A stretch of DNA of 36,451 bases from Marinilabiliaceae bacterium (GTDB taxonomy: Bacteria > Bacteroidota > Bacteroidia > Bacteroidales > Marinilabiliaceae), in NCBI GenBank assembly GCA_027034005.1, contig JALVJU010000285.1, forward strand, positions 1-36,451. Reading direction: 5' to 3'. Positions 8,177-18,123 of this stretch are shown piece after piece. The notes under the pieces were generated by a model. It searched no databases, had not been told where the DNA came from, and saw nothing but the letters and a program-made list of their open reading frames with translations. Each line of letters opens with the position of its first letter. The stretch's first letter is position 1. Made by a program: the position numbers and the translations under genes.

Positions 8177-9613
8177 ATGATAACTTTTATAATTGCCTTG
8201 ATCACCATCATATTAGGATTTGTTTTTTATGGCCGTTTTGTGGAACGTTTTTTCGGTGCTGATGATTCAAGGCCTACTCCTGCTATAAGCATGCAGGATG
8301 GTGTGGACTATACTCCTATGCCCACCTGGAAAGTCTTCACAATACAATTCCTTAACATAGCCGGGCTGGGGCCCATTTTCGGGGCGATACTTGGCGCTAT
8401 GTACGGGCCTGTTGCATACATCTGGATAGTTCTGGGGGCTATTTTCATGGGCGCCGTGCATGATTACTATTCGGGGATGTTATCTATACGTGACGGAGGT
8501 GCCAGCATACCGGAGATCGTAGGCAAATACCTCGGGAAAGGATTTCAGAACTTCCTTCGCATATTTTCTCTTTTACTTCTAATCTTTGTAGGGGTTGCTT
8601 TTGTTTCCGGCCCTGCCGGACTTTTGGCCACATTGACAGAAGGAGGATTGACAAAATGGATTTATGCAATATTTGCCTACTACTTAATAGCCACTCTGCT
8701 TCCGATAAACAAGATCATCGGGATGATATATCCGCTTTTCGGCATTGCGCTTCTGGTGATGGCAATAGGTGTTGCCGGTGCAATATTCTTCAACGGCTTT
8801 ACGGGCAACATCCACCTCCCTGAACTCACACTAAGCAGTTTCGGCAACATGCACGAAGATCCCGTCCATAACCTTGTTTATCCGATGCTTTTCATCGTGA
8901 TATCATGCGGCGCCTTGTCAGGATTCCACAGCACACAGTCGCCAATGATGGCACGAACGATAAAAAAAGAGAGTTACGGACGATATGTATTTTACGGGGC
9001 AATGATAGCCGAAAGTCTAGTGGCGTTGATATGGGCCACTGCTGCAATGTCCTTTTTCGGCGGAACAGAAGGCCTTAATGATACAGTTGCTGCCGGCCAT
9101 AATCCTGCATGGATAGTGAACGAGATAAGCACCACCTGGTTTGGGAGAGTAGGAGCAATATTTGCCATTATCGGTGTGATTGCAGCCCCTATAACAACAG
9201 GGGATACTGCATTCAGGAGTGCCCGGCTCACCGTTGCCGATGTGTTCAACTATAAGCAAAGTTCCATCAAGCACCGCCTTGTGATAAGCATCCCACTTTT
9301 CATCATCGGCTGGTTATTATCGCAACTGGAGTTCTCAACCATCTGGAAATATCTTGGCCTATCGAACCAGGTACTTGCCACAGTGGTTCTCTGGGCCGGG
9401 GCAATGTATCTTGCAAAAGTGAAGAAACCCCATTGGATGCTTTCGTTACCGGCAGCATTTATGACCACTATCACATTTACATATCTGCTCGTCGCACCGG
9501 TTAAGAACGGGGGTTTCTTTATGGATACAACAACAGGTTACCTTATCGGTATTGCCGGAGGAATTGCTTCACTGATATTTTTCGTTTACAAAGCCTCGAA
9601 TGCAAAAATATAG
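8177..9613 (+). CDS. cstA: Carbon starvation protein A (CstA family transporter)
   Basis: 478 aa multi-TM; FYGRFVERFFGADDSRPTPAISMQDGVDYTPMPTWKVFTIQFLNIAGLGPIFGAILGA...HDYYSGMLSIRDGG motifs typical of CstA. Confidence 0.93.
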   Translation: MITFIIALITIILGFVFYGRFVERFFGADDSRPTPAISMQDGVDYTPMPTWKVFTIQFLNIAGLGPIFGAILGAMYGPVAYIWIVLGAIFMGAVHDYYSGMLSIRDGGASIPEIVGKYLGKGFQNFLRIFSLLLLIFVGVAFVSGPAGLLATLTEGGLTKWIYAIFAYYLIATLLPINKIIGMIYPLFGIALLVMAIGVAGAIFFNGFTGNIHLPELTLSSFGNMHEDPVHNLVYPMLFIVISCGALSGFHSTQSPMMARTIKKESYGRYVFYGAMIAESLVALIWATAAMSFFGGTEGLNDTVAAGHNPAWIVNEISTTWFGRVGAIFAIIGVIAAPITTGDTAFRSARLTVADVFNYKQSSIKHRLVISIPLFIIGWLLSQLEFSTIWKYLGLSNQVLATVVLWAGAMYLAKVKKPHWMLSLPAAFMTTITFTYLLVAPVKNGGFFMDTTTGYLIGIAGGIASLIFFVYKASNAKI

Positions 9614-10655
9614 AAGCATACTAAGATCCCTCATACCTGTCCTGTTGGCCATTTTCACATTCGGTCTTACCGAAATGGCCGCAAACCATCCGGAAACGAC
9701 TGAGGATATTTATTCAAAAGGTGTTTATCCTTTCGTCGCATCAGTGCTCAGCCGAGTAAGTGCAGTCTTCCCATTTTCCCTGGATGACCTTTTATATATT
9801 TTTCTTATTCTCGGTTTTTTGACGCTTACCGTTTTACTTTTTCTTCGCAAGGCCACCATTAAACGATATTTCCTGCTATTGGTAAATATCTTATCTGTTG
9901 TTTATATCCTTTTTTACTGGCTTTGGGGATTTAACTATTTCCGCGAGCACCTCAATTCCCGGTTGGATATACCTGAACAAAAAGCATCCACGGAAAAGTT
10001 CCGTTCCGCCCTGGATATTTTGATCAACTCAGCTAATACCAACCATGTTGATACTTTCAGTCTGAAAAAAGATGAGATAAACAGTTTGATAGAGGATAGC
10101 TACAAGGATATGTCGCATTTTCTCGAAATCGATTACCCTCAAGGAGTAAGACGACCGAAAAATATAACTTTCAGTAAACTGTTCGCCAAAGCTACCATAT
10201 CAGGATACTTCGGGCCGTTTTTCAACGAAATACACATAAACAAATATCTTCTTCCCGTTGAATATCCCTGGACGCTTGCCCACGAAAAATCGCATCAGTT
10301 CGGGATAACAAGTGAGGCAGAAGCCAACTTTTATGCATGGCTGGTTTGCAACAACAGCAGCAACAAGCAGATAAGATATGCCGGCAATCTCAACCTTCTT
10401 TTCTATTTCTTATACGATGCAAGAAAGCTGAACGATTATCAGGATATCGTAAACTCTCTTGATGAAAGTGTCAGGAACGATATAAAAAAGATTATCGCTC
10501 ACTGGTCAACACTCAGGAACAGGCATATTGAAAAAGTGGCGGAAAAAGCCAACGACACCTATCTGAAAACAAACAAGGTGGAAAAAGGCATAGATGATTA
10601 CGATGGCGTGGTAAGATTCGTTACAGAATTTCTTTCCATGCAAAATGGCAACTAA
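9600..10655 (+). CDS. DUF3810-like membrane protein with HExxH-type putative metallopeptidase motif
   Basis: 351 aa, N-terminal TMs, LAHEKSHQFGITSEAEANFYAWL motif; overlaps the cstA stop by 14 nt. Confidence 0.8.
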   Translation: MQKYRSILRSLIPVLLAIFTFGLTEMAANHPETTEDIYSKGVYPFVASVLSRVSAVFPFSLDDLLYIFLILGFLTLTVLLFLRKATIKRYFLLLVNILSVVYILFYWLWGFNYFREHLNSRLDIPEQKASTEKFRSALDILINSANTNHVDTFSLKKDEINSLIEDSYKDMSHFLEIDYPQGVRRPKNITFSKLFAKATISGYFGPFFNEIHINKYLLPVEYPWTLAHEKSHQFGITSEAEANFYAWLVCNNSSNKQIRYAGNLNLLFYFLYDARKLNDYQDIVNSLDESVRNDIKKIIAHWSTLRNRHIEKVAEKANDTYLKTNKVEKGIDDYDGVVRFVTEFLSMQNGN

Positions 10656-10733
10656 CAGGTAAAAAATTATCTGCTTTATTGTAACCTTTTTCTTCTGACC
10701 GGTATCAAAGAAGAAACGTTAAAACAGAAAATC

Positions 10734-11114
10734 ATGGATCACACAGTAGAAAACATTACAGCAACAGTCGCTGTGGCGACAACATTCATTGCTGCTTTTA
10801 CAGGAATTTTCTTTGCCTGGTATTTTTATTTGAAAGCCAAACAAAAAGAGCGCATGGCCCTGATAGAAAAGGCATCGGAAGGTATTGATGCGGCAAAACT
10901 TTTCGCACGCCCCAAAAAGCAATATTCCTTCCCCTGGCTAAAACTGGGCATACTGCTTTTTGCCATCACTCTTGGAGTGGCAATAGGCATTATATTTGCC
11001 AATACTACTTCAATGGATGAAAACTATACTCCGCTCTTCGGTTTTATGTTCGGAGGACTGGGAATGATAGCAGCCCATTTTGCCGGCAAAAAAGAGGATC
11101 AGCAAAATAATTAA
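10734..11114 (+). CDS. Small membrane protein (DUF6249-like)
   Basis: 126 aa; TM-basic linker-TM-TM layout; stop overlaps start of the sigma factor by one base (TAATG). Confidence 0.7.
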   Translation: MDHTVENITATVAVATTFIAAFTGIFFAWYFYLKAKQKERMALIEKASEGIDAAKLFARPKKQYSFPWLKLGILLFAITLGVAIGIIFANTTSMDENYTPLFGFMFGGLGMIAAHFAGKKEDQQNN

Positions 11115-11671
11115 TGGAAGAGGCATACATAAGGCGGGTCATTGAAGGTGATGTGGAGGCATTTCGTTTCCTTGTAAGGAAATACCAACACATGGCCTTC
11201 ACCGTTGCCATGTCTGTCGTCAAAGATGAGTTTACAGCCGAAGAGGTTACGCAGGAGGCCTTCATCAAGGCATTTGTGAACCTTAAACAGTTCCGGTTCC
11301 AATCCAAGTTTAGCACATGGCTCTACCGCATAGTGGTAAACCTTTCGTTCAAACAACTGAAAAAATTAAAACTGCAGGAAAACAATTTCATAAGTGCCGG
11401 GCCGGAAGACGCAGACACCACACCTGACGGGTTTGACAAGATGAATGATACGGATCGCAAATTTTACATTAACAAAGCCCTGGAAATACTTTCGCCAAAA
11501 GAGAGTCTTGCGCTACGTCTGTTTTACCTTGATGAGAATTCTGTTGATGAGATAAGCAACATAACAGGATGGTCAGAAGGTAATGTAAAAGTGATCTTGT
11601 TCCGTGCCAGGAAGAGTTTTTATGCAGCGCTCAGCAAGATCTTGAACAAAGAGATGAAAACAATTTTATAA
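11114..11671 (+). CDS. RNA polymerase sigma factor, ECF/sigma-70 family
   Basis: EAFRFLVRKYQHMAFTVAMSVVKDEFTAEEVTQEAFIKAFVNLKQFRFQSKFSTWLYRIVVN (region 2) plus C-terminal region 4 HTH. Confidence 0.93.
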   Translation: MEEAYIRRVIEGDVEAFRFLVRKYQHMAFTVAMSVVKDEFTAEEVTQEAFIKAFVNLKQFRFQSKFSTWLYRIVVNLSFKQLKKLKLQENNFISAGPEDADTTPDGFDKMNDTDRKFYINKALEILSPKESLALRLFYLDENSVDEISNITGWSEGNVKVILFRARKSFYAALSKILNKEMKTIL

Positions 11672-11678
11672 ATTCACA

Positions 11679-12038
11679 ATGTTTCTGATGGATATACCAA
11701 ACAAAAACAGGGATGACGAACTTAAGCAGCTGTTAGGCTACAGCAGGCTTGAAATGCCCTTTGATGATTTCGAGGAGCGGGTCATGAGTCACCTGAAAAA
11801 AGAGGTCCAAAGCGAAAAGTCGATTGACAGGAGCATCAGACTGTCGTGGTTGTTTTTCGTGCTGGGAACTGCGTTCGGGCTTTTGGTATCTGTGATAATC
11901 AGCCCTGTGACATCAATCCTGGGATTTTCTGTTTCAAAACTGATGATACCTCTCTACATAGTTGGTGCCACACTGCTGCTGTTATTCTTTGAGCAACTTG
12001 TGAACATCACCATTGAACGAAAAAAACACCGTGGCTGA
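11679..12038 (+). CDS. Small two-TM protein downstream of ECF sigma factor (putative anti-sigma-like)
   Basis: 119 aa; acidic N-terminus, two hydrophobic segments; placed 7 nt after the sigma gene. Function is inference. Confidence 0.65.
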   Translation: MFLMDIPNKNRDDELKQLLGYSRLEMPFDDFEERVMSHLKKEVQSEKSIDRSIRLSWLFFVLGTAFGLLVSVIISPVTSILGFSVSKLMIPLYIVGATLLLLFFEQLVNITIERKKHRG

Positions 12039-12062
12039 CAATTCTCCCGGTATACGCTCATT

Positions 12063-12767
12063 TTACTCCGGTTTCCCTGCCAGGCGGTCAAGTATCATCT
12101 CCAGTCGTTTATTGTTATCGGGCATAAAATATCCGGCCTGCGATATCATTCTATCTTCCGGCTCAATATGAGGTGCTTCGACCAATTCATGACGGCTGTT
12201 CTCAATAATATCTTTTACTGAACTTTCCGTTGTTTCAAAATGGAACTGTAATGCCAGCACTCTGTCTTTAAATATGAAAGCCTGGTTGCTGCACACATCA
12301 GAGGCAATTAGGTGAACGGCACCTTCGGGAATATCGAACATATCACCATGCCAGTGAAAAGTCACAAACTCTTCCGGCAGGTCTTTCAGTAACGGCTGTT
12401 TTTCTCCTTCAGGAGTTAATTTTACAGGCCACCAGCCTATCTCCTTTTCCTTGTTAGGATACACCTTAGCTCCAAGCACATCAGCTATCAGCTGTGCCCC
12501 GAGACAGATGCCTATGACAGTTTTCCCTGCATCTATCGCTCTCTTTATAAAATCCTTTTCACCGGCAAGCCATGATATGTTTTCATCATAAATACTCATG
12601 CTGCCTCCCATGATCACAAGCCAGTCAAGATCATTCACATCAGGCAGTTCCTGACCTTCATATAGTTTTGTGCCTGTCATTTGATGTCCATTTTTAACAG
12701 CCCAGTCACTAATGTATCCGGGGCCCTCATATGGCACATGCTGAAAATACTGTATCTTTAATCCCAT
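12063..12767 (-). CDS. Type 1 glutamine amidotransferase (GATase class I)
   Basis: VIMGGSMSIYDE...VIGICLGAQLIADVLGAKVYPN...FHWHGDMFDIPEGAV: nucleophile Cys in GICLGAQ and FHWH motif. Confidence 0.92.
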   Translation of the reverse strand: MGLKIQYFQHVPYEGPGYISDWAVKNGHQMTGTKLYEGQELPDVNDLDWLVIMGGSMSIYDENISWLAGEKDFIKRAIDAGKTVIGICLGAQLIADVLGAKVYPNKEKEIGWWPVKLTPEGEKQPLLKDLPEEFVTFHWHGDMFDIPEGAVHLIASDVCSNQAFIFKDRVLALQFHFETTESSVKDIIENSRHELVEAPHIEPEDRMISQAGYFMPDNNKRLEMILDRLAGKPE

Positions 12768-12768
12768 C

Positions 12769-13434
12769 TTATTTCTTTTTGCAGGTATTTACATAGAAAT
12801 ACATTCCGTCGATTCCTTTATCATTTTTTTCCAGGCTCAGGTAATCATATTTGCCGTCAACCTTTTCATGTTTTCCGCCAAAATAAAAACCCAAAGCATC
12901 TATCACAGCATATTCATCCGATTCGCGTATAACGTAAAACGGATAATCGGTAGACAAACCATGCCCGGAGCTGAGTATTGCCTCCAAAACGGCATTTATC
13001 CTGAATATCACATTCTTTATCCTTTCCTGCTCTTTTGTATGTTCAAATGCATATTCCCTGTAATTCAAAGCTCTCAGGTTAAACGGATTTACCGCAAGAA
13101 TGGAATCTGAAAATAAAATTATCTTTTCCGCATCAAGATCTGTCAGGTTTTTCATGGTAAAGAAGATCCGCAAACTGTCTTTGTATGCTTTGTTCCTGTC
13201 ATTTTTAAACTCCTTTTGAAACACAAAACCGTAATAGAGAAGTCGCTTTTCTTTTAGGGTAAGTGTCTTGTCAGAATTAAGAAAGCGTGTGAGCAATTTT
13301 GGGTAATATGTTGCATAATTCTCTTTCGAAATAGCTCTCTGGACACTTTTACACTTTGGAGCTTTGGGTTTATTAACCTGTCCAAGAGCATTTACCGATA
13401 TAAATAAAAGAAACAATAAGCTTAATCTGTACAT
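12769..13434 (-). CDS. DUF4919-like secreted protein
   Basis: 221 aa with signal peptide; LRALNYREYAFEHT...FYVIRESDEYAVIDALGF typical of this Bacteroidota family. Confidence 0.75.
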   Translation of the reverse strand: MYRLSLLFLLFISVNALGQVNKPKAPKCKSVQRAISKENYATYYPKLLTRFLNSDKTLTLKEKRLLYYGFVFQKEFKNDRNKAYKDSLRIFFTMKNLTDLDAEKIILFSDSILAVNPFNLRALNYREYAFEHTKEQERIKNVIFRINAVLEAILSSGHGLSTDYPFYVIRESDEYAVIDALGFYFGGKHEKVDGKYDYLSLEKNDKGIDGMYFYVNTCKKK

Positions 13435-13472
13435 ACTATTAATTTTTTCAGACTAAAAATAGTGAAATGTTT

Positions 13473-13507
13473 TAAAAAAAATACCGCCTGACAAATTTCA
13501 GACGGTA
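13473..13507 (-). terminator. Intrinsic terminator downstream of the biotin carrier gene
   Basis: Minus strand AAAAAATACCGTCTGAAATTTGTCAGGCGGTATTTTTTTT; 10-bp stem with one G.U favouring the minus strand. Confidence 0.75.
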
Positions 13508-13513
13508 TTTTTT

Positions 13514-13834
13514 CTATTCTAACTCTACCATTAAAAAATCTTTGGGGATTTTTTCGCCTTCCTTAACATGAATGGCCTTTATTTTCCCATCGAACGGCAT
13601 AAGTATTTTGTTTCTCATTTTCATTGCTTCAAGGATGAGGATAGTATTTCCCTTTTTAAGTTTTTTCCCACGCTTACCATATATCTTTATGACAGTGCCC
13701 GGGATATAAGACTTAATTTGCCTGGGATCAGGCTCCTCATACTTTTTTCTATTTATAAACTTTTTGGTCACACGTGTCCTGTACTTCAGGCTTTGTACCT
13801 GAAAATCGACCAGCCCGTCAAACTTTTTTGCCAT
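13514..13834 (-). CDS. Biotin/lipoyl-attachment carrier protein (BCCP-like)
   Basis: 106 aa; biotinylation motif ILEAMKMRNKI followed by FDGKIKAIHVKEGEKI. Confidence 0.92.
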   Translation of the reverse strand: MAKKFDGLVDFQVQSLKYRTRVTKKFINRKKYEEPDPRQIKSYIPGTVIKIYGKRGKKLKKGNTILILEAMKMRNKILMPFDGKIKAIHVKEGEKIPKDFLMVELE

Positions 13835-13845
13835 AACATAAACTA

Positions 13846-15390
13846 TTAAAATGGTGGAATACCATGTTTCTTTTTAGGTCTTGAAACACCTTTATTTGCT
13901 GACACTTCGATGGCATGTAACAAGAGCTTTCTTGTCTCAGACGGCTCGATCACTGCATCGATATAGCCTTTTGCTGCCGCAACATACGGATTGGCAAATT
14001 TCTCCTTGTACTCCTGAACCTTCTTCTTGCGCATCTCGTCAGGATCGTCTGCAGATTCTATCTCTTTTTTAAAGATAATATTTGCAGCTCCCTCAGGCCC
14101 CATTACGGCAATCTCTGCAGTAGGCCATGCCATCATAAAGTCGGCGCCCAGATGGCGTGAATTCATGGCAATGTAGCCTCCTCCGTACGCCTTACGAAGG
14201 ATTACAGTGATCTTGGGAACGGTAGCCTCTGAATATGCATACAGGACTTTAGCTCCGTGACGTATCACTCCGGCATGTTCCTGGTCAACACCGGGAAGGT
14301 AACCAGGCATATCCTCAAATGTAACTATCGGAATATTGAATGCATCGCAGAAACGAATGAACCTGGCAGCTTTATCTGAAGAATCAACATCAAGCACACC
14401 TGCCAGAACAAGGGGCTGGTTAGCAACAAAACCAACTGTCTCACCGTTCAGGCGGCCAAAGCCGATAACCATGTTGGGCGCCCAGAGTTCCTGTATCTCG
14501 AAAAAGTCCGAGTCATCAACCACGGCCCTGATGATATCTCTGATATCGTATGGCTGACGCGGATCGGAAGGAATAAGGTCTTCGATCTTTCCTTTGAATT
14601 TAGGCGGTTTTGGAGGAAATGCTCTTGCTTTTGTCTCATTGTTCCATGGAATAAACGTGATCAGTTTCTTTATCTGATCGAAACACTCCTGCTCGCTCCT
14701 CGCAAAGAAGTGTGCATTACCGGTAGTCTCGGCATGTACACGTGCCCCGCCCAGGTCTTCCATGGAGATATCCTCACCAAGAACAGTTTTGATCACGCTT
14801 GGACCAGTAATAAACATCTTGGAGATATTATCGACCACAAAAACAAAATCGGTAAGGGCAGGTGAATAAACAGCACCACCGGCACAAGGCCCGAGGATAA
14901 CCGATATCTGCGGAATAACTCCTGAAGCCAGGGTGTTACGATAAAATATCTCACCATATCCGGCAAGGGAATTAACGCCTTCCTGAATTCGCGCGCCACC
15001 CGAATCGTTGATCCCGATGAGTGGAACACGCATTTTCAGGGCATGGTCCATTATTTTTGTGATCTTGCGGGCATGCATTAGCCCAAGAGAACCTCCGGCA
15101 ACAGTAAAGTCCTGTGCGAACAAACATACCGGTGAGCCGTAGATAGTACCTGTTCCGATGATAACACCGTCTCCGTGAAGTTCTTTTTTATCCATCCCGA
15201 AGTCTCGTGCTTCATGTTCCACGAACAAGTCATATTCCGTAAAAGAATCTTTATCGCAAAGTGCCTGTATACGCTCACGGGCAGTGAGTTTCCCCATTGC
15301 AACCTGCTTTTCGATGGCTTTATCGCCGCCGCCTTTTTGCACCTTCTCTTTTCTTCTACGAAGATCAAGAATACTTTTTTTCAATGACAT
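13846..15390 (-). CDS. Acyl-CoA carboxylase beta / methylmalonyl-CoA decarboxylase alpha-type carboxyltransferase
   Basis: 514 aa; GKLTARERIQALCDKDSF, DFTVAGGSLGLMHARKI, GINDSGGARIQEGV, FEDMPGYLPGVDQEHAGVIRHGAKVLYAY, AYGGGYIAMNS. Confidence 0.95.
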   Translation of the reverse strand: MSLKKSILDLRRRKEKVQKGGGDKAIEKQVAMGKLTARERIQALCDKDSFTEYDLFVEHEARDFGMDKKELHGDGVIIGTGTIYGSPVCLFAQDFTVAGGSLGLMHARKITKIMDHALKMRVPLIGINDSGGARIQEGVNSLAGYGEIFYRNTLASGVIPQISVILGPCAGGAVYSPALTDFVFVVDNISKMFITGPSVIKTVLGEDISMEDLGGARVHAETTGNAHFFARSEQECFDQIKKLITFIPWNNETKARAFPPKPPKFKGKIEDLIPSDPRQPYDIRDIIRAVVDDSDFFEIQELWAPNMVIGFGRLNGETVGFVANQPLVLAGVLDVDSSDKAARFIRFCDAFNIPIVTFEDMPGYLPGVDQEHAGVIRHGAKVLYAYSEATVPKITVILRKAYGGGYIAMNSRHLGADFMMAWPTAEIAVMGPEGAANIIFKKEIESADDPDEMRKKKVQEYKEKFANPYVAAAKGYIDAVIEPSETRKLLLHAIEVSANKGVSRPKKKHGIPPF

Positions 15391-15553
15391 AATATAAAAG
15401 TTTTATTTAACCAATTGTTACTCAGGAATAACCTAAAAACTCCCGGCAACATATCCAATGCATAGTTACTAAATTTTATTTTTATAGCAACAATCAATAA
15501 TGAATTTGTTCTTCTTTTAAAGTTACATAAAATATAGTTAAAAGTAAAGAATT

Positions 15554-16633
15554 TTATTTCGGTGCTCTCATATAGAGAAAGATACCAATACCCAAAAAGA
15601 TTAAATTCGGAAGCCATACTGCCAAAAGCGGGTCCATATCCCCGTTCACCGCAAAAGTAGTGGAAAGGGTCATGAACATGATGTAACTAAAACTAAGTGC
15701 GATCCCTATTCCGATGTGAAGCCCCATGCCTCCCCTCACTTTCCTCGAAGCCAGCGACACACCTATCAAAGTCAGGATAAATGCCGCGAACGGGTTGGCC
15801 ACCCTTTTGTATTTCTCTATGAGGAACTCCTCAATATTTCCAACCCCGCGCCTTCGTTGCTCTTTAATATAATCATTAAGCTGATCGTTTGTCATCATCT
15901 CGTAGTAATTTCTCTCCTCCTTAAAATCGGACGGTTTAATGTCAAGAGTAGTATCCATCTTCATCCCAACGGTAATTTTCTGATGCCCGTCATCTAGAAG
16001 TTCACGCCTTGTATAGTTCCTCAGTACCCAATTTCCGGTCAGTGTATCATATTTTATCGATCGTGACGAAAGTTTCAGCTTAAGTTCCTTACCGTCAAAT
16101 TTTTCAAGATCAAAATACTCACCCCTGTCATTGTATGAATAATAGTTCCCCATATAAATAAACACCCCGGGCTCGATCTGCATGTGCATATTCTTCATCC
16201 CTGTTTCCCTTCGGTTCTTAATGTATTTATTCTCGAACCGAAGCCGTACCCTGTTCGCCGGAGGGATCACGTAACCGCTCAGAAAAAAAGAAAAAGATGA
16301 GATTACCAATGCGCCAAGAAAATACGGGTACATCATCCGCCTGAAACTAACACCGCTCGAAAGTATTGCAATAATTTCGGTGTTGTAAGCCATCTTGGAT
16401 GTGAAAAATATTACCGAGATAAATACAAAAAGAGGGGTGAAAAGATTTGCGAAGTATGGTATGAAGTTCTGGTAGTAGTCAAAAACAATAGCCCTTAAAG
16501 GAGCTTCTTTTTCCAGGAAATCATCAATCTTTTCCGTCAGGTCGAAAACCACAGAGATACTTATTATCAATATTATGGAAAAGAAGAAGGTTCCCAGGAA
16601 TTTCTTCAGAATATATATATCGAGCTTTTTCAA
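15554..16633 (-). CDS. LptF/LptG family permease (YjgP/YjgQ)
   Basis: 359 aa; MKKLDIYILKKFLGTFFFSIILIISISVVFDLTEKIDDFL, six-TM layout; adjacent to tgt. Confidence 0.92.
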   Translation of the reverse strand: MKKLDIYILKKFLGTFFFSIILIISISVVFDLTEKIDDFLEKEAPLRAIVFDYYQNFIPYFANLFTPLFVFISVIFFTSKMAYNTEIIAILSSGVSFRRMMYPYFLGALVISSFSFFLSGYVIPPANRVRLRFENKYIKNRRETGMKNMHMQIEPGVFIYMGNYYSYNDRGEYFDLEKFDGKELKLKLSSRSIKYDTLTGNWVLRNYTRRELLDDGHQKITVGMKMDTTLDIKPSDFKEERNYYEMMTNDQLNDYIKEQRRRGVGNIEEFLIEKYKRVANPFAAFILTLIGVSLASRKVRGGMGLHIGIGIALSFSYIMFMTLSTTFAVNGDMDPLLAVWLPNLIFLGIGIFLYMRAPK

Positions 16634-16700
16634 TGTCTGCTTTTTATTTTTCTTTAACCCCTTTCATTCGCAAGTTATTTATTTTTTCTAATTAAATCAC

Positions 16701-16850
16701 TTGCGGATTAAGGTAAGCCCTGTCTGACTGCGAAGCCAGGCAGGCCCGATTTAGAAAATCACAGGTTAAAGTGAGTGCAACGAAACTGTAACCTGTTGAT
16801 TTTCTTATATCGATCCGCAATAAAAATTTTTTATTGCGGATTTAGGGTAA
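16701..16850. repeat. Composite palindromic intergenic element: three consecutive hairpins bounded by an imperfect direct repeat
   Basis: Direct repeat TTGCGGATTaAGGTAA (16701) / TTGCGGATTTAGGGTAA (16834); hairpins CCTGTCTG..CAGGCAGG (16719-16745), gaaaatcacaggtta/taacctgttgattttc (16754-16804), ATCCGCAATAAAAA/TTTTTATTGCGGAT (16813-16841). Confidence 0.8.
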
Positions 16851-16921
16851 CCAAGAAAGCAAGTTGACGACAAAAGAACAAAAAAAATGTGTTATTAATT
16901 GTTAACTGTCGCAATTAGCAG

Positions 16922-18052
16922 TCATAAACGCTGTGATACCTGTTTCACCATTGAATTCTTCCACGAAAGGAAGTCCTCTTCAATAATGTGCTTTCTGGCT
17001 TCGCCTACCAACCACAGATAAAAACTGAGGTTATGTATCGAAGCTATCTGTGCCGCCAGCAGCTCTTTCGACACAAAAAGATGACGAAGGTATGCTTTTG
17101 TGTAATGCGAATCAACAAAGGAAACGCCATCCGGATCAACGGGGGAAAAATCATCTTTCCACTTATTGTTCTTCATGTTCAGAATTCCTTTACTTGTAAA
17201 AAGCATCCCGTTACGGCCGTTGCGCGTAGGCATGACACAATCGAACATATCAACCCCCAGGGCTATCGCTTCAAGTATGTTTTCAGGCGTTCCCACTCCC
17301 ATAAGGTACCTTGGCTTCTCTTTTGGCAGAATGCCGTTCACCAGTTCTATCATCTCGTACATGACCTCTGCCGGTTCGCCAACAGCAAGCCCCCCGATCG
17401 CATTTCCTTCGCAGTCCTGGTCTGAAATGAATTCTGCAGACTTTGACCGCAGGTCCTTGAACACACTTCCCTGAACTATGGGGAAGTATGCCTGCGAATG
17501 GCCATAAAGCGGTTCTGTTTCCCGAAACCTTTTCACACCCCTTTTCAACCAGTTATGCGTAAGGCCCATGGAATTTTTGGCATATTTATAATCGGCCGTT
17601 GAAGGCGGGCACTCATCAAAGGCCATCATGATGTCGGCACCGATGATGCGCTGGATATCTACCACATTCTCAGCAGTAAAAAAATGTTTCGACCCGTCAA
17701 TGTGTGAACGAAACTCCGCTCCTTGCTCGTTCAGTTTACGTATTTTGCTCAGAGAAAAAACCTGGAACCCGCCGCTATCGGTAAGTATCGGCCTGTCCCA
17801 TCCGTTAAACTTATGCAATCCTCCAGCAGCTTTAATGATATCCATGCCCGGCCTCAGATAAAGATGATAAGTGTTCCCCAGAATTATCTGTGCCTTGATG
17901 TCATCCTTCAGATCACGAAAATGCACCCCCTTTACAGAACCAACCGTCCCTACCGGCATAAATATGGGCGTTTGTATCTTACCATGATCGGTAGTTATCT
18001 CTCCGGCTCTTGCCGAACTGTTTTTATCTGTATGCTCTAAAACAAATTTCAT
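16922..18052 (-). CDS. tgt: tRNA-guanine transglycosylase
   Basis: 376 aa; QTPIFMPVGTVGSVKG, LGNTYHLYLRPG, LTDSGGFQVFSL, RYLMGVGTPENILEAIALGVDMFDCVMPTRNGRNG. Confidence 0.97.
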   Translation of the reverse strand: MKFVLEHTDKNSSARAGEITTDHGKIQTPIFMPVGTVGSVKGVHFRDLKDDIKAQIILGNTYHLYLRPGMDIIKAAGGLHKFNGWDRPILTDSGGFQVFSLSKIRKLNEQGAEFRSHIDGSKHFFTAENVVDIQRIIGADIMMAFDECPPSTADYKYAKNSMGLTHNWLKRGVKRFRETEPLYGHSQAYFPIVQGSVFKDLRSKSAEFISDQDCEGNAIGGLAVGEPAEVMYEMIELVNGILPKEKPRYLMGVGTPENILEAIALGVDMFDCVMPTRNGRNGMLFTSKGILNMKNNKWKDDFSPVDPDGVSFVDSHYTKAYLRHLFVSKELLAAQIASIHNLSFYLWLVGEARKHIIEEDFLSWKNSMVKQVSQRL

Positions 18053-18123
18053 TCAGGTTCATTAATGTTATTTGCCGGCAAAGATACAAAAGCAATGTCA
18101 TTAATACGATTGACTGCAAAAAG

